The notes beneath the pieces are model-generated. The model made no database searches, was not told the DNA's origin, and saw only the letters and a list, made by a program, of their open reading frames with translations. The translations under genes were made by a program, and so were the position numbers. Source: Bdellovibrionales bacterium (lineage in GTDB: Bacteria > Pseudomonadota > Alphaproteobacteria > UBA9219). From it: a stretch of 64,000 nucleotides of DNA. The stretch spans positions 1 to 64,000 of the forward strand of contig JBAZRW010000005.1 in the NCBI GenBank assembly GCA_041662785.1. Reading direction: 5' to 3'. How positions within the stretch are numbered: position 1 is the stretch's first letter; the number at the start of each line of letters is the position of its first letter. This document shows positions 59,101 to 64,000 of this stretch, in pieces.

Positions 59101-60075
59101 TCACGCAAACGGCTTGCGGTTAAAGTTATGGTGCGCGGTAATATAACGCACCGTACCGGTGCGTGAGCGCATCACAACGCTATGCGTGATCGCGCCGCCT
59201 GCAAAGAGCCGCACGCCCTTTAGCGTCGCGCCATTCGTCACACCCGTCGCGGCAAACATCACATCGCCATAGGCCAACTCATTTAGCTCGTATTTCTTAC
59301 CCAAATCCGTAATGCCCGCCTTGGCGGCACGTCCTTTTTCCGCATCGTTACGGAACACAAGGCGGCCTTGCATCTGCCCGCCGATGCACTGCAAGGCGGC
59401 AGCGGCCAAAACACCCTCTGGCGCGCCGCCTGTGCCAATATAAAGATCGATGCCACTATCGGGTTCGGATGTTGCGATCACGCCCGCCACATCGCCATCG
59501 CCAATCAGCATGATGCGTGCGCCACAGGCGCGAACGCGGGCGATCAACTCCTGATGACGCGGACGATCAAGAATACACACTTGCAGCTCAGCAAGTTCCG
59601 CGCCCTTAGCCCTGGCAAGGTTCTTCAGGTTTTCTTCCGGTGAGGCATCAAGATCGACGACGCCATCGGGCAAGCCCACGCCCACGGCAATTTTATCCAT
59701 ATAAACGTCCGGCGCATGCAAAAAGCCGCCCGCCTGCGCCATCGCCACAACCGCCATCGCGTTGTAGCCGCCCGTCGCGCAAATTGTCGTGCCTTCCAAA
59801 GGATCCAGCGCAATATCGACCTTAATACCCTTACCCGTGCCGACTTTCTCGCCGATATAGAGCATGGGGGCTTCATCGCGCTCACCCTCGCCGATCACCA
59901 CCGTACCCTCAATGTCGAGAACATTCAGCGCCCTGCGCATGCCGTCCACGGCCATTTGATCCGCCATCTTTTCATCGCCGCGTCCAACCATGGTAGCGCA
60001 GGACAGCGCCGCCGCCTCGGCCACGCGGCCCAATTCCAAAGCCAAATTACGATCCATATAGGCGTCTTTATGCAT
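59101..60075 (-). CDS. glpX: Fructose-1,6-bisphosphatase class II
   Basis: Dephosphorylates fructose 1,6-bisphosphate (often also sedoheptulose 1,7-bisphosphate) in gluconeogenesis. GlpX-type metal and substrate sites: VVIGEGERDEAPMLYIGE (about residues 60-78) and ALDPLEGTTICATGGYNAM (about 91-109). 324 aa. ATG 60075 has GGGGAAGACC upstream; an in-frame ATG at 60057 is possible. It follows hom by 9 nt, the hom-glpX pairing common in alphaproteobacteria. Confidence 0.95.
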   Translation of the reverse strand: MHKDAYMDRNLALELGRVAEAAALSCATMVGRGDEKMADQMAVDGMRRALNVLDIEGTVVIGEGERDEAPMLYIGEKVGTGKGIKVDIALDPLEGTTICATGGYNAMAVVAMAQAGGFLHAPDVYMDKIAVGVGLPDGVVDLDASPEENLKNLARAKGAELAELQVCILDRPRHQELIARVRACGARIMLIGDGDVAGVIATSEPDSGIDLYIGTGGAPEGVLAAAALQCIGGQMQGRLVFRNDAEKGRAAKAGITDLGKKYELNELAYGDVMFAATGVTNGATLKGVRLFAGGAITHSVVMRSRTGTVRYITAHHNFNRKPFA

Positions 60076-60084
60076 GGTCTTCCC

Positions 60085-61374
60085 CTATTCCTGTTCGATA
60101 CGAAGACAAAGCGGCTCTTCCCACACGACATCCAATTGAGCCATGCGCGTAAGCGCTTCGCGCAGCTTAGACTCGTTTGTCTTATGAGTCACGATAATGA
60201 CAGGTACGCTACTTTCCGGCTCGCGCCCCCTTTGTATGATGGACTCGATGGAAATGGCGTGATCGCGCAAAATCGCAGCAATATCGGCCAAAACACCCAC
60301 TTGATCCCTCACCTGAAGGCGCAAATACCAACGCCCGACGCGATCCTCTGACGGCAGGGGCTTGATGTCCTCAAGACTTGCGGCAGGCCGGATCCAAGGC
60401 TTGACCTTTATGTCCCGCGCGATGTCAACCAGATCGCCCACCACAGCGCTGGCCGTGGCGGCAGCCCCTGCGCCGCGCCCAATCAGGTTGAGCGGCCCCA
60501 CGGCATCACCCTGCAATTGCACAGCGTTCATAACATCATCAACAGAGGCAAGCGGCGAGGACAGCGGCACAAGACACGGGCTGACCCGCTGTTCAATTCC
60601 GCCCTCATGAAGCTTGGCGACCCCCAACAACTTAAGGCGGTAGCCAAGCTCGGCAGCATAAGCAAGATCAACGCTGGCAATCCGGCGAATGCCTTCAATC
60701 GAAACGGCCTCCATCGTCGGCTTCACACCAAAAGCCAGAGCCGTAAGGATGCAAAGCTTGTGCGCTGTATCAAAGCCGTCCACGTCTGCCGAAGGATCAG
60801 CCTCGGCATAGCCAAGCGCTTGAGCCTCTTGCAACACATCCGCAAACTCCAGATGATCACGCGCCATGCGGGTTAAAATGTAGTTGCACGTTCCGTTCAT
60901 GATTCCTTGAACAGAAAGGATGCGGTTCCCCATCATGGCCTCGCGCAGGGTCTTAATAATAGGAATGCCACCGCAAGCCGCTGCCTCAAACGACAGGCTA
61001 ACGTAGTTCGCTTCAGCCAAAGCCCCTAACGCAACGCCATGATGGGCAAGCATAGCTTTGTTCGCAGTCACCACGGCTTTGCCAGAAGATAGCGCCCGTT
61101 CGCATAACGTCTTGGCAATGCCCTCCACGCCGCCGATCAGCTCCACCACCACATCAACATCCGGCAAATCGGCCAGCAAAGCCGCATCATCCACAAAGCG
61201 AACGCCCGAGATATTAAAGGAGCGCGCCTTTTGGGGATCCCGCGCACTCACGGCAACGACCTTGATCGCCCGCCCCACCGAGGCCTCAATTGAGGCCTCA
61301 TTGTCCTTGAGTAATTGAAAGGTTCCCCCGCCAACGGTTCCAAGACCGGCGATGGCTACGTTGAGGCTTTTCAT
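60085..61374 (-). CDS. hom: Homoserine dehydrogenase
   Basis: NAD(P)-dependent reduction of aspartate semialdehyde to homoserine, leading to threonine and methionine. NAD-binding start NVAIAGLGTVGGGTFQLL, the catalytic core around GIMNGTCNYILTRM and ADPSADVDGFDTAHKLCIL, and a C-terminal ACT domain (YLRLQVRDQVGVLADIAAIL), which usually confers threonine inhibition. ATG 61374 (MKSLNVAIAG) with GGAG upstream gives 429 aa; the frame is open to 61458. Co-transcribed with glpX; a lipoprotein gene ends 10 nt upstream. Confidence 0.95.
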   Translation of the reverse strand: MKSLNVAIAGLGTVGGGTFQLLKDNEASIEASVGRAIKVVAVSARDPQKARSFNISGVRFVDDAALLADLPDVDVVVELIGGVEGIAKTLCERALSSGKAVVTANKAMLAHHGVALGALAEANYVSLSFEAAACGGIPIIKTLREAMMGNRILSVQGIMNGTCNYILTRMARDHLEFADVLQEAQALGYAEADPSADVDGFDTAHKLCILTALAFGVKPTMEAVSIEGIRRIASVDLAYAAELGYRLKLLGVAKLHEGGIEQRVSPCLVPLSSPLASVDDVMNAVQLQGDAVGPLNLIGRGAGAAATASAVVGDLVDIARDIKVKPWIRPAASLEDIKPLPSEDRVGRWYLRLQVRDQVGVLADIAAILRDHAISIESIIQRGREPESSVPVIIVTHKTNESKLREALTRMAQLDVVWEEPLCLRIEQE

Positions 61375-61384
61375 GAGAGGACTC

Positions 61385-61774
61385 CTATGGCTTGAGGGCA
61401 GAAAAAGGCACATCGTCTTGTTGTGTCGTCTCCTGCGTTCGGCCTTCCTCACCATCAAGCTGAATGTTTCGGATGCGTTCCATTTCGGCCTGAGCCTTCA
61501 TGTTGTCAGAAGCAAGCGTTTGCCTGTCTGCTTCACGCGTCGACAGTTTGGAGAATCTTGGTTTTTTGTCAGGCACATCGGCAAGGTTCGGCCAGCTTTG
61601 GTCGCTCGCCCCCGATGGCACACCGACAACGCGCGGCGCGTTTAGAACGGGCTCGTCCGGCTCACCTGTCAGCCACTGCGGCCCGCGCACGTCGGCGCAC
61701 GCGCTAAGAAAAAGGGTAAGGAAGAAAAAAACAAGTTTCTTACACTTTGGGGCTGATTTCGATTCACTTTTCAT
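61385..61774 (-). CDS. Hypothetical lipoprotein upstream of hom (129 aa)
   Basis: MKSESKSAPKCKKLVFFFLT leads into the lipobox LFLSAC, so Cys near residue 27 is probably lipidated. The mature part is polar, with SDQSWPNLADVPDKKPRFS, a WPNLADVPxxP block I have seen in unnamed alphaproteobacterial lipoproteins, then a helical, Glu/Arg-rich segment. No enzymatic motif. It is first in lipoprotein-hom-glpX and divergent from phaC, with 89 nt between the starts. Confidence 0.72.
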   Translation of the reverse strand: MKSESKSAPKCKKLVFFFLTLFLSACADVRGPQWLTGEPDEPVLNAPRVVGVPSGASDQSWPNLADVPDKKPRFSKLSTREADRQTLASDNMKAQAEMERIRNIQLDGEEGRTQETTQQDDVPFSALKP

Positions 61775-61863
61775 GGTATGAGGAGATCCCACCTGAGTTT
61801 ACCTTCATCATCATAGCAGTCTTCCGCTCTTCCTATCAAAGAAAAAGACTCAACGGTAACCGT

Positions 61864-63699
61864 ATGACAAACAAAACAAACGATGCCCCCTCTCCCGAAG
61901 CTCAAGCCCCCGATTTCGGCGCTATGACGGCCAAGATTATGACCATCGCCGCGCGAAGCCAAAAGCTGCTTACCGCCTACATCGAGCGCAACAAGATGAC
62001 GATGGGCAAGATGCCCGCCTCTGATTCCGCGCATATTGGCAAGGCCTTTGCCGAGTTTGCCCAAAAAACACTGGCGGATCCCCATCGCTTTGTAGAAACG
62101 CAAATCGCCTTTTGGCAGGATTACGTCACGCTGCTAAAACGCACCGTGGCAGCCGCCTCGGCCTCCCAAAAAGCCGAGCCCGTCATTGCGTGCGATCCTT
62201 CCGACAGGCGCTTTAAAGACCCCGCGTGGGAAGAGAGCTGGATCTTTGACTATATCAAGCAATCCTACCTTCTGACCTCGCGCTGGGCGCAAACGCTGGT
62301 CGAGGACAGCCACGGTCTTGATCCCAAGATCGCCCACAAGGTCAAGTTCTATACAAACCAGATGCTTGATGCGATGGCGCCATCCAACTTCTGGATGACG
62401 AACCCCGAAGTACTGCGCACGACGCTTCAAACACGCGGTGAAAATCTGATTCACGGCCTTGAAAATCTGCTAAGCGATATTGAGCGCGGACACGGCAAAT
62501 TGATGATTTCGATGAGCGACAGCTCCGTCTTTCATCTTGGCGAGAATGTCGCCACAACCAAAGGCAAAGTCGTCTATCAAAACGATCTGATCCAGCTGAT
62601 CCAATACGCGCCACTGACGGAAAGCGTCAACAAGACGCCCTTCCTGATCGTGCCGCCATGGATCAATAAATTCTATATCCTTGACCTGAAGGCCGAGAAT
62701 TCTTTTATACGCTATCTGGTGGAACAAGGGCACACGGTGTTTTGCATCTCATGGATCAACCCCGATGCTCGCCACGCGAAAATGGGCTTTGACGATTACA
62801 TGATGCAAGGCCCCATCGCCGCCGCCGTCGAAATCGCCAAGGCCACAAGCGAAAAAGAGCTAAACATCCTTGGCTACTGCATCGGCGGCACGCTGGTTGC
62901 CAGTGCGCTGGCTTGGCTGGAAAACGCGGGCAGCGCCAAACCCGAAGGCATGCCCGCCATTGCCTCAGCCACCTATCTGGTCACGCTCATCGACTTTGCC
63001 GAGCCGGGTGATCTGGGCGTGTTCATTGACGAAGACCAAATCGCGCTTCTTGAATCTATGATGGAAGGCCAAGGCTATCTATCCGCTGGTGTGATGGGAT
63101 CAACCTTTGCCATGCTCCGCGCTAACGATTTGATCTGGTCGTTCGTCGTCAACAATTACCTGATGGGTCACGATCCCTTCCCGTTCGATCTGCTGTCGTG
63201 GAACATGGACTCCACCAACTTGCCGCAGGCGATGCACAGCTATTACCTGCGCAATATGTATCTTGAAAATAATTTGATCCAACCCAACCGTCTCTCTATG
63301 AAGGACGTGCCGATCGACCTGACCAAGATCAAGGTTCCCACCTTCTGCCTGTCCACGTTCGAGGATCATATCACGCCGTGGCGCTCAACCTACGTCGCCA
63401 CGCAGACCTATAGCGGCCCCGTGACGTTCTGCCTGTCAAAAAGCGGTCATATCGCGGGCGTCGTCAATCCTCCTGCCAAGAAGAAGTACGGCTATTGGAC
63501 AAACGACGTGGCCAAGTGCCCCGCCGATCCCGACGAATGGCTTAAGGGCGCAAGTGCGCACGAAGGCTCATGGTGGCCGGAGTGGATCAAATGGCTCTCG
63601 CAGTACGCCGGAGAAAAAGTCGCTCCACGCGATCCCGCCACGAACCCGAACGCAACCGAAGACGCCCCCGGCAGCTATGTGAAGACAAGGGTGCTTTAA
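61864..63699 (+). CDS. phaC: Class I poly(3-hydroxyalkanoate) synthase
   Basis: Polymerises 3-hydroxyacyl-CoA (mainly 3-hydroxybutyryl-CoA) into carbon-storage granules. The lipase-like box GYCIGGT carries catalytic Cys339; the Asp is in STFEDHITPWRS and the His in SKSGHIAGVV. N-terminal region (1-200) is the PhaC_N domain (ADPHRFVETQIAFWQDYVTLL). ATG 61864 (MTNKTNDAPSP) gives 611 aa, the class I size; an upstream extension to 61747 is not family-like. No phaA, phaB, phasin or phaR gene is adjacent. Confidence 0.95.
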   Translation: MTNKTNDAPSPEAQAPDFGAMTAKIMTIAARSQKLLTAYIERNKMTMGKMPASDSAHIGKAFAEFAQKTLADPHRFVETQIAFWQDYVTLLKRTVAAASASQKAEPVIACDPSDRRFKDPAWEESWIFDYIKQSYLLTSRWAQTLVEDSHGLDPKIAHKVKFYTNQMLDAMAPSNFWMTNPEVLRTTLQTRGENLIHGLENLLSDIERGHGKLMISMSDSSVFHLGENVATTKGKVVYQNDLIQLIQYAPLTESVNKTPFLIVPPWINKFYILDLKAENSFIRYLVEQGHTVFCISWINPDARHAKMGFDDYMMQGPIAAAVEIAKATSEKELNILGYCIGGTLVASALAWLENAGSAKPEGMPAIASATYLVTLIDFAEPGDLGVFIDEDQIALLESMMEGQGYLSAGVMGSTFAMLRANDLIWSFVVNNYLMGHDPFPFDLLSWNMDSTNLPQAMHSYYLRNMYLENNLIQPNRLSMKDVPIDLTKIKVPTFCLSTFEDHITPWRSTYVATQTYSGPVTFCLSKSGHIAGVVNPPAKKKYGYWTNDVAKCPADPDEWLKGASAHEGSWWPEWIKWLSQYAGEKVAPRDPATNPNATEDAPGSYVKTRVL

Positions 63700-63752
63700 G
63701 GCGTTGGTCGTTTAATAAATACTGGCTCTTGTGGATATACCTTTTCCTTTAG

Positions 63753-63817
63753 CGTCATACCCGCGCCCATGTTCCTCTGCTTTTGAAAAAGGCAAAAACA
63801 ACAACGCGGGCATGACG
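63753..63817. repeat. Dispersed repeat with long interior
   Basis: Termini CGTCATACCCGCG (63753-63765) and CGCGGGCATGACG (63805-63817) pair with one mismatch; the 39-nt interior contains a weaker stem (TTTTTG-type A/T pairing). It sits between convergent phaC and the partial gene at the window edge. Confidence 0.75.
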
Positions 63818-63826
63818 AAAAAGTGT

Positions 63827-64000
63827 TTAGTCTCCGCGCCCATAGTTATTGTATGGATTGCCATCTGGCGCTGAACGATAGTGCGGTTCAACATAAGTTC
63901 CATCTTGGCGAGAGTACCCGTTAACATAAACATCATCGGGGGAACGCCTATAGGATGAGGCCTCGACAGAACCAGAGGCACATAGACCGATAAGCGCGAT
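63827..64000 (-). CDS. Partial gene at right edge: secreted protein with C-terminal VNGYSRQDGTYV motif
   Basis: The last 57 codons of a minus-strand gene whose start is outside the window. It reads IALIGLCASGSVEASSYRRS, the end of a signal peptide, then DDVYVNGYSRQDGTYVEPHY and RSAPDGNPYNNYGRGD. The VxGYxRxDGTYVxPHxRSxPDGNPYNN pattern is widespread at the C-terminus of small secreted bacterial proteins of unknown function. Confidence 0.8.
   Translation of the reverse strand: MALIGLCASGSVEASSYRRSPDDVYVNGYSRQDGTYVEPHYRSAPDGNPYNNYGRGD

Overview
The window reads as a chromosomal segment of an alphaproteobacterium with a moderate G+C content. Evidence: F0 ATP synthase genes in the order atpI-atpB-atpE-atpF'-atpF, apart from F1 and with the duplicated b/b' subunit typical of alphaproteobacteria; an EipB-family envelope protein; a class I PHA synthase; a meso-DAP-type MurE; KdsA, which implies LPS. 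I cannot fix the order; a Rhodospirillales/Micavibrionales-like free-living lineage fits but is inference.

Layout. 0-2.6 kb: minus-strand psd-pssA-kdsA operon (phosphatidylethanolamine and Kdo synthesis). 2.6-4.7 kb: unrecognised genes, one split by a frameshift. 4.8-9.3 kb: LOG protein, accA, eipB-tsaB-rimI, a diguanylate cyclase. 9.3-13.7 kb: exoD, F0 ATP synthase, phoH, rpmJ. 13.8-19 kb: pyruvate kinase, a cysteine-patterned lipoprotein, tRNA-Thr(TGT), a very short ydbH-ynbE-ydbL operon, and small envelope proteins ending in a SleB-type hydrolase. 19-21.8 kb: an accessory patch with three copies of a tRNA-3'-end-like repeat, flanking a Fic toxin/VbhA-type antitoxin pair and an orphan gene. 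21.9-25.5 kb: hflK-hflC-degP (membrane and periplasmic proteolysis). 26-37 kb: scpA-scpB, a frameshifted solute-binding protein, two deaminases, secF without secD, a prepilin-peptidase-like protein, macA-macB. 37.6-54 kb: the division and cell-wall (dcw) cluster mraZ-rsmH-ftsL-ftsI-murE-murF-mraY-ftsW-murG-murC-murB-ddl-ftsQ-ftsA, with a tandem MraZ box upstream. murD and ftsZ are missing from their usual places. 54-64 kb: acyltransferase, self-inhibited class II Fic protein, recJ, a degenerate asparaginase-like gene, glpX, hom, a lipoprotein, phaC and a partial gene at the right edge.

Many intergenic gaps, especially between convergent genes, hold a dispersed palindromic repeat with termini CGTCATCCC and GGGATCCAG and a variable interior. 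The clearest places for something new are the 19-21 kb cassette patch, the lipoprotein with duplicated cysteine spacing, the minimal YdbH system and the asparaginase-like gene lacking key catalytic residues. I found no CRISPR array, rRNA, intact insertion sequence or prophage.
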